Positions 11,061 through 19,895 of a stretch of 50,534 bases of DNA are shown piece by piece. The stretch comes from Ruminococcus sp. (GTDB lineage Bacteria; Bacillota; Clostridia; Lachnospirales; Lachnospiraceae). The number at the start of each line of letters is the position of its first letter. Position 1 is the stretch's first letter. A model generated the notes under the pieces. The model did not search any database. It was given only the letters and a program-made list of their open reading frames with translations, and was not told the DNA's origin. Both the position numbers and the translations under genes were made by a program. The stretch is taken from NCBI GenBank assembly GCA_013911065.1, contig JACERV010000036.1, forward strand, positions 1 to 50,534, in the 5' to 3' direction.

Positions 11061-12767
11061 TCAGTCTATATAAAACACATTTGCCTGGTTTGTCAGTACA
11101 TCCCTGTTCTTATAATCAAACAGTACCAGTTTTTCTCCAACCTTCTCCAAATGTGTCATCTTGCGTATCTGCCGCTTATTGTATTTCTCATATCCTTTCA
11201 GGTAATAATACCCGGCGGCTTCTTTATCGTAAAATTGCGCTGACTCTTCTTTTGTTATGGTTGGCTCACCTGCAAAGGCGGGCCTGTTTTTCACATTATC
11301 CCGTAAATACAAATCTACAATCAGCAGCTTTCTATATTCTTCTTTATTTTTATCATCCCACTCTGCTGCAAAGTCAAACAGAACTTCGTACCTGGTAATC
11401 CGGGAATGACTTATCATATTCAGGTCATTTTTTTCATAATACCGGCCAAGCTCCTCATACATAGAAAATGCATCAGTAAATGCCTTTTCTAATAACTGTA
11501 ACGTATTGGTGAACTGACCGCTGTTATAATATACCTCCACCATTTCCTCTATCCCTTTTAGACGGATGATGTCACCGTAGGACAGCCATTTCGTAGACAG
11601 AACCTCAAAAGGCGGCCTGTCCTGGTATTGAAGCTGATATTCCCCGGCCTTTTCATACATATAAGAGCCTTTGAGTACTTTCAGAAATCCCAGTTGAAGC
11701 TGTTCAGGCTGCAAAGCATATACATGGTTGAAGGACCGGCGGAAACTTTCATAGTCCTCATAGGGGAGTCCGGCTATTAAATCCAGATGCTGATGTATAT
11801 TACCTCCTGCCTGGATACGGCTTACACATTTTCTTACTTCATCGAATTCCATAACCCGGCGGATCTCTTTTATAGTATCCGGGTTTGTGGACTGCACTCC
11901 TATTTCCAGCTGAATCAGCCCCGGACGCATGGATTCCATCAGGCGCATTTCTTCTTCATTCAGTAAATCCGCTGCTACTTCAAAATGAAAATTGGTTTTT
12001 CCTTTATCATGTTCGGCAATATAAGACCATATCCCTATCGCATGCTCATGTCTGCAGTTAAACGTTCTGTCCACAAACTTTACCTGGGGAACTTCCGCAT
12101 CTATAAAAATCTGCAGTTCTTTCTTTACTAATTCCAAATCCCTGAAACGCAGGCTCCTGTCAATGGAGGAAAGACAATAGCTGCATGAGAACGGGCAGCC
12201 TCTGCTGGATTCATAATAAATAATCTTATTCTGAAACTTTTCCATATCATGATACACAAAGGGAATTTTGTTCATATCAGCCGCCGGTCTCCATGGATTC
12301 TCAGTAATGGATGACGAATCACCAGAAGCTCCTCTTCTGCGGTATACAATTCCTTTTATATTCTCCAGGCCGTGTAATGTTCCGCTGTAGTAATTCATCA
12401 GCTCCAGAAATGTTTCCTCACCTTCCCCCCGCATAATGCCTTCCGCCTGGGGACAGTTTTCTAAAAATTCCACAGCATTATAAGAAACTTCCGGTCCTCC
12501 AAGCCAGATATGAACGTGAGGCAAAATCTTCTTTACCTCGGTGATCAACTGTTTTACATAAACAATATTCCATACATAAGTAGAAAAACACAGAATTTCA
12601 GGGGCTTGTCTGTATATATCGGCTAAGATATCGTCTATTCCCTGATTAATGGTATATTCTGCAATACTGATATTTTGTTCATAGGCTGATGCATAACTTT
12701 TCAAGCTATAAACTGCTAAATTAGAATGTATATATTTTGCATTAACTGCTATTAATAAAACCTTCAT
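11061..12767 (-). CDS. B12-binding-domain radical SAM protein (DUF4080 type)
   Basis: 568 aa. Residues 1-135 form a cobalamin-binding-like Rossmann domain starting KVLLIAVNAKYIHSNLAVYS. The radical SAM core begins near 190 with CPFSCSYC, the CxxxCxxC cluster motif, and continues with LIQLEIGVQSTNPDTIKEI and LIAGLPYEDYESF. The C-terminal part, about 400-568, matches what I recall of DUF4080. Substrate unknown. The ribosome site AAGGAAA precedes the ATG. It is the first gene of the minus-strand operon running to trmL; the 100 bp upstream is shared with the SRP RNA promoter. Confidence 0.85.
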   Translation of the reverse strand: MKVLLIAVNAKYIHSNLAVYSLKSYASAYEQNISIAEYTINQGIDDILADIYRQAPEILCFSTYVWNIVYVKQLITEVKKILPHVHIWLGGPEVSYNAVEFLENCPQAEGIMRGEGEETFLELMNYYSGTLHGLENIKGIVYRRRGASGDSSSITENPWRPAADMNKIPFVYHDMEKFQNKIIYYESSRGCPFSCSYCLSSIDRSLRFRDLELVKKELQIFIDAEVPQVKFVDRTFNCRHEHAIGIWSYIAEHDKGKTNFHFEVAADLLNEEEMRLMESMRPGLIQLEIGVQSTNPDTIKEIRRVMEFDEVRKCVSRIQAGGNIHQHLDLIAGLPYEDYESFRRSFNHVYALQPEQLQLGFLKVLKGSYMYEKAGEYQLQYQDRPPFEVLSTKWLSYGDIIRLKGIEEMVEVYYNSGQFTNTLQLLEKAFTDAFSMYEELGRYYEKNDLNMISHSRITRYEVLFDFAAEWDDKNKEEYRKLLIVDLYLRDNVKNRPAFAGEPTITKEESAQFYDKEAAGYYYLKGYEKYNKRQIRKMTHLEKVGEKLVLFDYKNRDVLTNQANVFYID

Positions 12768-12830
12768 AAGTTTCCTTTCATAATTTTACTATAACTTTTC
12801 TTTATAGTAAATAAAAACTCCCTCTATCCG

Positions 12831-12859
12831 TTGACATTTGGACAAAAACAATGTAAAAT
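12831..12859 (+). promoter_or_regulatory. Sigma-A promoter of the SRP RNA
   Basis: TTGACA at 12831-12836 and TAAAAT at 12854-12859, separated by exactly 17 bp. Transcription would start about 8 bases on, at the first base of the SRP RNA. The strong match fits a stable RNA gene. Confidence 0.85.
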
Positions 12860-12867
12860 TAATATCT

Positions 12868-13126
12868 GTGCAGCCGGGGTGCTAGCGGTACCTTGTACCT
12901 GCAATCCGCTATAGCAGGGGTGATATTACGCAGAGGGTGCTGATTTGCAAAGCTGCCCTTGGAAAGTGGCGTTGAGATTCGGGTCTTACGCGACGGAAAT
13001 CTGTGAATCGTGTCAGGTCGGGAACGAAGCAGCACTAAGCAGAATCTTCCGGGTGCCGTAAGGGTGCCTGGGTTGAGCTAACTACCAAGGTAACGTTTGT
13101 GGAGATGCATTCGAAGCGTAATGCAC
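12868..13126 (+). ncRNA. ffs: Signal recognition particle RNA (large bacterial type)
   Basis: The SRP domain IV hairpin is plain: GTCAGGTCGGGAACGAAGC at about 13013-13031, matching the conserved GGTC...GAAGCAGC bulge region that binds Ffh. Here the pair closing the GGAA tetraloop is G-C, against C-G in E. coli. The 5' end GTGCA pairs with TGCAC at 13122-13126, setting the ends and a length near 259 nt, typical of Firmicutes SRP RNA with an Alu domain. It is transcribed toward tadA, with which it converges; in Bacillus the two genes point the same way. A short GCATT/AATGC stem at the 3' end precedes a T-rich stretch. Confidence 0.93.
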
Positions 13127-13132
13127 ATAAAA

Positions 13133-13606
13133 TTATTCTTTTTTCTTCTTTTGCTTTTCCCGCAGTTCTTTAAAAAACTGCTTCATCATAATACTGCACT
13201 CTTCTTCCAGTATTCCCGTCGTAAGCTCTGCCTGATGATTGAACTCTTTCATTTCCAGCATATTTAAAATAGATCCTGCACAGCCCGCTTTTGGATTCAT
13301 ACAGCCTACTACTACTCTTTTTATCCTGGACTGGATAATCGCTCCGGAACACATCTGACATGGCTCCAGCGTCACATACATCGTACAATCTTCAAGGCGC
13401 CAGTCATTCATCTTTTTACTGGCTTTCCTGATTGCCAGAAGTTCGGCATGAGCCAGCGGATTTCGGTCTGTTGTCCTCCTGTTATATCCCCTTCCGATGA
13501 TTTTATTCTGATAGGTAATAACACAGCCTATGGGTACTTCCTCCAGGGCGTATGCTTTCTTTGCCTGTTTAATTGCTTCTTTCATAAATTTTATATCTAA
13601 ATCCAT
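13133..13606 (-). CDS. tadA: tRNA-specific adenosine deaminase
   Basis: 157 aa. It converts A34 to inosine in tRNA-Arg(ACG). The zinc site is HAE (HAELLAIRKA) plus PCQMC (LEPCQMCSGA), with the catalytic Glu in HAE. The NP segment (RNPLAHAE) is also typical. The C-terminal tail is a run of lysines. A GGGGGAAG site lies before the ATG. Its 3' end nearly touches the SRP RNA 3' end (7-nt gap), so the genes share a terminator region. Confidence 0.95.
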   Translation of the reverse strand: MDLDIKFMKEAIKQAKKAYALEEVPIGCVITYQNKIIGRGYNRRTTDRNPLAHAELLAIRKASKKMNDWRLEDCTMYVTLEPCQMCSGAIIQSRIKRVVVGCMNPKAGCAGSILNMLEMKEFNHQAELTTGILEEECSIMMKQFFKELREKQKKKKE

Positions 13607-13707
13607 TTTTCTTCCCCCCTCTCTATTAATTTACCACAAATGTTGTTCTTTTTCAAAAATTCTCTGAATAGATTAGAATCAAAGAGAGACAAGGTCAGAG
13701 GTATATC

Positions 13708-16302
13708 ATGATCCCCGGCATCTATTATTTATATGAATATAAAAATGAACAAAGGTTGAGAAATGTTGGTTTCATTAAAATCACACAACACTATCACACT
13801 TATACTCTAAAAATTAATGTCCGCAGAATTCCCATTCCTTCCGACGGTATGATTAAGCTTTTTGTTTTTTATGGGGAGGATTCTGATAGTGTTTCCCGGG
13901 AAATAGCTGAAATCCCCTTTGAAAACGAAAACCTTTCTGTAAACCTTTCCGTATCAGATTCCATGTTTCCCGGAGGTAAAACCATGGAAGCAATGGACGG
14001 ATTTTTCCTTCGTACAGACGATGATCAATTTTATGGGGCGGTTTCAAATGAAGCCAATTTTGACACAAGAAGAATAAGAAATTGGGAGGAACCGGAGCAG
14101 ACTGGTATAGAAACAGAAAATGAACTAGGCACAGAAATGGAAACTGAGCCTGCTATAGACACAGAATTTGAGCCGCCCCTGGAAACTGGTATACCACCAG
14201 CCGCGAAAACCGAGGGGCAGTATATCACCGAAGCAGACGAGGAATTTGGCATGGAATTTGGCATGGAACCTGACATGGAACCTGACATGGAATATGACAT
14301 GGAATATGACTTGGAATCTGACATGGAATCTGAGGCTTATCCACTAACAAGAAACAGGGGGCACCGGCACATGGTAATTGAAATACCGCCCGGAACGGAA
14401 ACCGGAGAGCAACCCGGCATGGAAAATGGGATGCCGCCAGCCACTGGAACCGCAGCTCCTCCTACCATGAATAATGGAATGTCACCAGCCACTGGAACCG
14501 GAACTCCTCCTATCATGAATAATGGGATGCCGCCAGCTACTGGAACCGGAGCCCCTCCTACCATGAATAATGGGATGACAACAGCTACTGGAACTGGAGC
14601 CCCTCCTACCATGAATAATGGGATGACAACAGCTACTGGAGCCGGAGCCCCTCCTACCATGAACAATCGCAGGCCACCAGCTACTGGAACCGGAGCTTCA
14701 CCTACCATGAATAATCGCAGGTCACCAGCTACTGGAACTGGAGCTTCACCGTTCATGAACAATCGCAGGTCACCAGCTACTGGAACTGGAGCTTCACCGT
14801 TCATGAACAATCGGAGACCATCAGCCACTGGAACCGGAACTCCTCCAAACATGAACAATAGGGTGTCGCCGGTCACTGGACCCGGGACTCCACCAAACAT
14901 GAACAATAGGGTGTCGCCGGTCACTGGACCCGGGACCCCACCAAACATGAACAATAGGGTGTCGCCGGTCACTGGACCCGGGACTCCACCAAACCTGAAC
15001 AATAGGGTGTCACCGGTCACTGGACCCGGGACTCCACCAAATATGAACAATGGGATGTTACCAGTCACTGGACCCGGAGCTCCATCAAACATGAACAATA
15101 GGGTGTCGCCGGTCACTGGACCCGGGACTCCACCAAACCTGAACAATAGGGTGTCGCCAGTCACTGGACCCGGAACTCCTCCAAACATGAACAATAGGGT
15201 GTCGCCGGTCACCGGAACCGGAACTCCTCCAAACATGAACAATAGGATGTCACCAGTCACTGGACCCGGAACTCCTCCAAACATGAACAACGGGATGACA
15301 ACAGCTACTGGAACCGGAACTCCTCCAAACATGAACAATAGGATGTCACCAGTCACTGGACCCGGAACTCCTCCAAACATGAACAACGGGATGACAACAG
15401 CTACTGGAACCGGAACTCCTCCAAACATGAACAATAGGGTGTCTCCAGTCACTGGACCCGGAACTCCTCCAAATATGAACAAAGGGATGTCACCAGTCAC
15501 TGGAACCGGAACTCCTCCAAATATGAACAATAGGGTGTCTCCAGTCACTGGACCCGGAACTCCTCCAAACATGAATAATGGGGCATCAACAGCCACTGGA
15601 ACCGGATGGAGCCGGAATATGAGCACTTGGAGGCAACCAGTCAATGGTCCCGGAGGGCGTCAGAATATGAACACTGAAGGACTACCAGCCACAGAGCCCG
15701 GAAGGCAATGGCACATGGACACCGGGGGACAGCCAGTCAATGCACCCGGATGGAACCCGCGCATGGAAATGGAGACACAGCCACTCCCGGAGTCTGAAGA
15801 ACAGCCACTTATGGACATCGGAGTGCCTCCGGTCACAGAAATTGAAGAGCAGTCAGCGATAAGTGCCGAGGAGCTGCGGGACACTATGGAAGAATGCATT
15901 ACCGGAGTGTCATACAAAACAGGGATGCCACGTGGTTCAGCGCCTGGTACAGTATCACAGACAAACATAGATTCCACCGAGAAGGCTCAGACTAAGAATT
16001 CAGAAAATGTGCGCAAAATCCAGCGCTCAGAACTTTCTGTTCTTCCCCGCAGGTATTGGAATATTGCCAACAACAGCTTTTTGATGCATGGATACCATAA
16101 TTACCATCATTTGATGCTTGTTGAGTCAGATGGCCATTATTGGATTGGAGTGCCCGGTGTTTATACTCCACGGGAAGCACGGGCTGCGGAATTGTTCGGA
16201 TTCCCACAGTTTACCAAATCCCATGTAGAACACTTAGATCTTGCCTCGGATGAAAGAGATGAAAGCGATAACTTTGGACACTGGTGCCGGTATATGATGT
16301 AG
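13708..16302 (+). CDS. Repeat-rich protein of unknown function with conserved ends
   Basis: 864 aa. Residues about 1-130 form a conserved-looking N-terminal domain (beta-rich, ending EANFDTRRI), followed by an acidic linker. That linker includes a short 4-residue DMEY/DMEP repeat near 185-207. From residue 254 there are 24 consecutive 16-residue repeats with consensus MNNRVSPVTGPGTPPN, then degenerate repeats to about 720. The C-terminal 90 residues are again ordered (LPRRYWNIANNSFLMHGYH, then YWIGVPGVYTPREA). I recall the two ends as a Lachnospiraceae family (DUF6128-like), without proof. No signal peptide or anchor is visible. AGAGG lies 7 nt before the ATG. Confidence 0.8.
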   Translation: MIPGIYYLYEYKNEQRLRNVGFIKITQHYHTYTLKINVRRIPIPSDGMIKLFVFYGEDSDSVSREIAEIPFENENLSVNLSVSDSMFPGGKTMEAMDGFFLRTDDDQFYGAVSNEANFDTRRIRNWEEPEQTGIETENELGTEMETEPAIDTEFEPPLETGIPPAAKTEGQYITEADEEFGMEFGMEPDMEPDMEYDMEYDLESDMESEAYPLTRNRGHRHMVIEIPPGTETGEQPGMENGMPPATGTAAPPTMNNGMSPATGTGTPPIMNNGMPPATGTGAPPTMNNGMTTATGTGAPPTMNNGMTTATGAGAPPTMNNRRPPATGTGASPTMNNRRSPATGTGASPFMNNRRSPATGTGASPFMNNRRPSATGTGTPPNMNNRVSPVTGPGTPPNMNNRVSPVTGPGTPPNMNNRVSPVTGPGTPPNLNNRVSPVTGPGTPPNMNNGMLPVTGPGAPSNMNNRVSPVTGPGTPPNLNNRVSPVTGPGTPPNMNNRVSPVTGTGTPPNMNNRMSPVTGPGTPPNMNNGMTTATGTGTPPNMNNRMSPVTGPGTPPNMNNGMTTATGTGTPPNMNNRVSPVTGPGTPPNMNKGMSPVTGTGTPPNMNNRVSPVTGPGTPPNMNNGASTATGTGWSRNMSTWRQPVNGPGGRQNMNTEGLPATEPGRQWHMDTGGQPVNAPGWNPRMEMETQPLPESEEQPLMDIGVPPVTEIEEQSAISAEELRDTMEECITGVSYKTGMPRGSAPGTVSQTNIDSTEKAQTKNSENVRKIQRSELSVLPRRYWNIANNSFLMHGYHNYHHLMLVESDGHYWIGVPGVYTPREARAAELFGFPQFTKSHVEHLDLASDERDESDNFGHWCRYMM
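14467..15618 (+). repeat. 48-bp minisatellite, 24 units, inside the coding region
   Basis: Exactly 24 units of 48 bp (1152 bp) with no length change, each coding one 16-residue repeat. Units group in two or three subtypes (RVSPVTGPG, GMTTATGTG, RRSPATGTG) and neighbouring units are nearly identical at DNA level, which points to recent unequal exchange. The opposite strand stays open through the array for the same reason. Confidence 0.95.
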
Positions 16303-16324
16303 GCATTGGGATAATTATATGAGT

Positions 16325-16371
16325 AAAAAATGGATAGTTCCCTCTGCAAAAGAGAGAACTATCCATTTTCC
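16325..16371. terminator. Bidirectional terminator
   Basis: AAAATGGATAGTTC (16327-16340) pairs perfectly with GAACTATCCATTTT (16356-16369), with A/T runs on both sides. It separates two convergent genes, and the stop codon of the MATE gene lies inside its 3' arm. Confidence 0.88.
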
Positions 16372-17726
16372 AGCTTAAAAGAAGGAGCTGTCTCCATCCT
16401 CTTTTGCAGTTTCCGGATGGTAATAAAGTAATCTGCCGCCAGAGGAATACATGCACCAATCCATGCCAGCGGGCTGGCCCAGCTAACACCGGTAAACCCT
16501 ATACTGGAGGCCAAAAAGATTGCTGCCAGTGTCCGCATAATCAACTCCATAATTCCGGCTACTGTCGGCATCACACTTCGTCCTAATCCCTGAATCGTCA
16601 GCCGGAAGATAAAAAGCATTGCTAACACCCAGTACATTGATCCGTTAATCTTCAGATAAGTCTGTGCCAGCTCAAGCACCTTTGGCACATCATTTCCAAC
16701 AAATATTCCCGCCAGCTGATAGCCTGCCAGAATATTAACCGAGCCAATAAAGATACTAAATCCTACCGATATCAAGCTGCACTGAAAGACCCCTTTCTTA
16801 ATTCTCTCAATCAGACCGGCACCATAATTTTGGGCCACATAGGTCGACATTGTGGTCCCAAAAGAATTCATCGGCTGCATTGCAATCTGATCAATTCTCT
16901 GAGCAGCGGTAAAAGCAGCAACCGCTACTGCTCCTAATCCATTCAGGACAAATTGCAATACCACTGCACCAATCGCAATGATGGACATCTGGAACCCCAT
17001 CGGCAAAGCCACTTTAATATGCTGAAGAATTTCCCAGCCGGAAACCTGCCAATCTTCTTTGGTTAAGTGCAGCATTGGTATTTTCCGGCGAATGTAAATC
17101 AGACATAAAAGTCCCGATATCAATTGTGCAATCACGGTGGCCCACGCGGCACCTTCTACTCCCGCATGAAGCAAAAGAATAAATCCATAATCCAGGAGAA
17201 TATTTAAGATGCAGGCAATTACTAAAAATAGCAGCGGCGTCTTACTGTCTCCCAATGCCCGGATAATATTCGAAAGCAAGTTGAAAAGCATGCTGGCAAA
17301 TATCCCTGCCAAAATGATTACGATATATTTATATGCATCCTCAATCAGTTCTGCCGGAGTCTGCATCAATTCCAGAATTTGTCTGGCAAATGGCACTGAG
17401 ATGGCAGTCAAAACTATTGTAATCATCAAACTAATCCATACACCTGCGGCCACACTGCGGCGCACGCCCCTCTCATCCTTTGCCCCGAAACGCTGGGCGG
17501 TGATAATCCCCAAACCTCCGGTTGCTCCCATAACGAAGCCAAGTATCAGAAAACTGATACTCCCGGTGCACCCCACTGCCGCCAGTGCATTCACACCGAT
17601 TGTCCTGCCCACAATAAATGTATCCGCCATACTATAAAGCTGCTGGAATATATTCCCAATTAACAGGGGAACGGAAAATACTATAATTAATTTTGCCGGG
17701 CTTCCTTCTGTCATTTTTTTAGTCAT
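16359..17726 (-). CDS. MATE-family efflux transporter
   Basis: 455 aa with about twelve hydrophobic segments, the normal length for MATE exporters that expel drugs or metabolites against Na+ or H+. The opening MTEGSPAKLIIVFSVPLLIG and the repeat-like QQLYSMADTFIVGRTIG are family hallmarks. AGGAGGAGAAAG lies before the ATG. Upstream is TATAAT at 17759-17764 next to an 18-bp palindrome that may be an operator. Substrate not deducible. Confidence 0.93.
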   Translation of the reverse strand: MTKKMTEGSPAKLIIVFSVPLLIGNIFQQLYSMADTFIVGRTIGVNALAAVGCTGSISFLILGFVMGATGGLGIITAQRFGAKDERGVRRSVAAGVWISLMITIVLTAISVPFARQILELMQTPAELIEDAYKYIVIILAGIFASMLFNLLSNIIRALGDSKTPLLFLVIACILNILLDYGFILLLHAGVEGAAWATVIAQLISGLLCLIYIRRKIPMLHLTKEDWQVSGWEILQHIKVALPMGFQMSIIAIGAVVLQFVLNGLGAVAVAAFTAAQRIDQIAMQPMNSFGTTMSTYVAQNYGAGLIERIKKGVFQCSLISVGFSIFIGSVNILAGYQLAGIFVGNDVPKVLELAQTYLKINGSMYWVLAMLFIFRLTIQGLGRSVMPTVAGIMELIMRTLAAIFLASSIGFTGVSWASPLAWIGACIPLAADYFITIRKLQKRMETAPSFKLENG

Positions 17727-17768
17727 TCTTTCTCCTCCTGCCTTTGCAAACTTATTTTATTATAATCC

Positions 17769-17786
17769 TTCTACTTAAAAGTAGAA
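17769..17786. promoter_or_regulatory. Palindrome in the MATE gene promoter
   Basis: TTCTACTT-AA-AAGTAGAA, 8-bp perfect arms. It sits between a TATAAT (17759-17764, minus strand) and a poor -35, the place expected for an activator or repressor site. No regulator gene is adjacent. Confidence 0.5.
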
Positions 17787-17854
17787 TGTAATTTCTTGCA
17801 CAATTCCTGTAGTATCCTGTACAAAATATTTATGCGTCTTGAACTACTAACGTT

Positions 17855-17897
17855 TAATAATGTATCACATAATCCCACTCCCTTCAACTCATAATAA
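17855..17897 (-). pseudogene. Vestige of a second BCCT transporter gene
   Basis: These 43 bases match 24739-24781, inside the intact BCCT gene, at 38 positions and in the same orientation. The matching minus-strand frame reads YYELKGVGLCDTLL against YYELNGIGLYDTLL in the intact protein. A stop follows on one side and similarity fades quickly on both. It is a relic of a paralogous transporter gene and not functional. Confidence 0.7.
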
Positions 17898-17987
17898 TTA
17901 TAAAATTAGTAACAAGAACTTCTTGGCTATATGAAGTAAACGAAGATTTACATCTAACTAGTTTCGGAACAAAAGAGATGTAAGTAA

Positions 17988-18779
17988 ACCCTGTCGAAAA
18001 CACACCAAAATCTCACAGGAACTCTGGTTGACTTTATATTATATGAGCTGTATCATATATTATATAATGAGATAGAACCCAATGACACAAGGTCGCAAGC
18101 ACAAGAAATCCAGGAGAATCAGTCAACTCCGGAAGGTATGTACAATCCAACTTTAGGTGGTACATATCAAATGAATGGCAATTCCAGTATAAACGACAAA
18201 GATTGGTTTAAAGTGAACCTGACTAAAGGAACCAAATATATGACATGTGGTGAGAAGGCATTTGATTTTCTTATAGAAGATAGTGCAGGCAATGTAATTA
18301 CAGAAAAAGCATACAGTACATCTCCTCGAGTATTTGCTTTTGAGATTCCTGCTGATGGTTTATATTATGTCAGGATAAAAGGTATTTCATCTGAACAAAC
18401 AAAATATTTATTTTATGTGGGAAGTCCGGTATATGCTGTTGGTTCTGTAATAATTCCTTGCAATACACCAACAATAAATATGACTGGCGGCACAAAGACG
18501 GCATACTTTGATTCTACTAATTTAAACATACCTAAAAATGCTGTTGTTACCTCTTTGACTTTTAATAATATAAGAACTACCGATGTGAAAAGCATTATAC
18601 TAACTAATAATAATTCTGGGATTAATTTGACCATGAATCAGTCTTCCTGGGATAAAGATCATTTGGAATCGATGCATCTGCCGGCAGTGACTATGTGGAC
18701 TGCTCAGTTTGGATATAATAAAACAACTTCCTTTAATCCAACTATAAAAATGTATTATGTGTATCCGATTTATCCATAA
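17988..18779 (+). pseudogene. PPC-type domain protein lacking its start
   Basis: The frame is open from 17988 to 18779. The first ATG is at 18138, but the conserved start of a bacterial pre-peptidase C-terminal (PPC) domain, EIEPNDT, lies upstream of it in frame (about 18069-18089). The motif DKDWFKVNLTKGTKY follows. So the ATG at 18138 would cut the domain in half. No ATG, GTG or TTG is found in frame between the stop at 17985 and the EPNDT motif, and there is no signal peptide. I read it as a gene that lost its 5' end. The C-terminal half (about 110 aa) is of unknown type. Alternatively a frameshift hides the true start. Confidence 0.6.
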
Positions 18780-18808
18780 GATAAAATAAAAGGACAGGTG
18801 AAATAAAA

Positions 18809-19651
18809 ATGAATCTTAGCGTACAATGTAGAATTGACAGTTACCGTAAGGCACACGCTCATTCTGCCATAGAATATCCCGCTAATGACAAAACTAATTT
18901 GAGTAGTTTGGGCAATACAGAAAAAGGAGGGCGCTGCAAGGATTCTTTGTCTATTAATAAATATGGCTCCGATATTAGGGCGAAACCGATTACAAATAGT
19001 ATTTTGGATATCATAAATTTCCAAACAAAATCTCTGGATCAATACGAAGACAAATTTTCTGTTTCCGGAACTGAATTTATACGTTCTCAGATTCCAGAAG
19101 TACCGCTGAATAGATTAAATGATATAAAAGCCGTGGATAATATACTACTATTTGGTAATGGAAAATATTATAAGTATACAGATTCGGCGGGAAGTATACA
19201 TAAAATAGCTTGTTCAAACAACTTGTTATCGACAGTTTATTCGGAAAATTTATTAGGGGTACCTGATAAAGAGAGTTGGAAATGTGGTCAATTTTGGAAT
19301 ATCTTGTCTGAAAATGCTACTTATATCAGATTATCTTATACGGCTGAAGAAGAAAAACAATATTTAAGAGCTGCTGGTATTACAGAGGGGTTCTTTACAG
19401 TAGGGGTAGGGAATGATTACCAAGAGTATTTCTACTCAAACGGAAATTGCGGTCGTTCTGTCTTAAAAAGTGTTTATGATACAAATTATAACGTTATAAA
19501 GAATGAGGGCCGTTTTTTTTCTGGTTATGACGCTGGCGCAATTTTTAAGATTGATGAAAAGGAATATGTGTTAAGTGAATCTCATACTCTGGATATTCCA
19601 TATGGCGCAGACATATTTAACATCAAATATCCGGCAAGAAATAACTATTAA
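18809..19651 (+). CDS. Hypothetical protein
   Basis: 280 aa, not recognised. It is soluble with no signal peptide or membrane span, and rich in Asn, Tyr and Ser. Residues about 85-135 and 150-280 look like small beta-rich domains (GNGKYYKYTDSAGSIHKIA; GVGNDYQEYFYSNGNCGRSV). An AGGTGA site lies 9 nt before the ATG, and the gene follows the headless PPC gene by 29 nt on the same strand, so the two may once have been one unit. Base composition is more AT-rich than the neighbouring metabolic genes, which suits acquired DNA. Confidence 0.6.
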   Translation: MNLSVQCRIDSYRKAHAHSAIEYPANDKTNLSSLGNTEKGGRCKDSLSINKYGSDIRAKPITNSILDIINFQTKSLDQYEDKFSVSGTEFIRSQIPEVPLNRLNDIKAVDNILLFGNGKYYKYTDSAGSIHKIACSNNLLSTVYSENLLGVPDKESWKCGQFWNILSENATYIRLSYTAEEEKQYLRAAGITEGFFTVGVGNDYQEYFYSNGNCGRSVLKSVYDTNYNVIKNEGRFFSGYDAGAIFKIDEKEYVLSESHTLDIPYGADIFNIKYPARNNY

Positions 19652-19740
19652 CTATATATAAACCCAAACAATGTAAGGAGATTATTACGAACTCATGAAA
19701 ATATTATGATTAAACTCTCCTTCGTAACCCTTTAAAGACC

Positions 19741-19795
19741 GTATACCCCTCCCAACTGATGTGATTTTATCTTGCATCAATTAGGAGGGTTATAC
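19741..19795. terminator. Terminator-like hairpin
   Basis: GTATACCCCTCC pairs with GGAGGGTTATAC, and an inner GATG pairs with CATC. It lies 90 nt after the unknown ORF. There is no good T run on the plus strand, so the role as terminator is uncertain. Confidence 0.45.
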
Positions 19796-19818
19796 CCCAA
19801 AAATAAGGGTATCTTTTT

Positions 19819-19867
19819 CCAGAGTATCCTCGTCTACCCAAAGACGGGATTTCAGCAGGAACAGCCG
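19819..19867 (-). pseudogene. Vestige of a second surE gene
   Basis: 49 bases match 20431-20479, inside the intact surE, with only about six to eight differences and the same orientation. The protein read is LLKSRLWVDEDTLE against LLKSHLWVDKDTLE. Similarity ends abruptly, immediately before the AraC-type coding sequence. It is a remnant of a duplicated surE. Confidence 0.7.
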
Positions 19868-19895
19868 CATTTTCGAATCTCCACATAAGAACTAT

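Noticed and set aside
12868-13126. tmRNA or RNase P RNA
   Set aside because: The GGTC...GAAGCAGC element and the paired ends fit the SRP RNA; no tRNA-like acceptor or RNase P core motifs were seen.
14031-14324. A Ser/Met-rich minus-strand frame (97 aa)
   Set aside because: It is the shadow of the acidic DMEY repeat of the plus-strand gene.
14337-15644. A 435-codon open frame on the minus strand across the repeat protein gene
   Set aside because: It stays open only because each 48-bp unit lacks stops in that frame. It has no ribosome site and no ordered domain, and the plus-strand frame has conserved ends.
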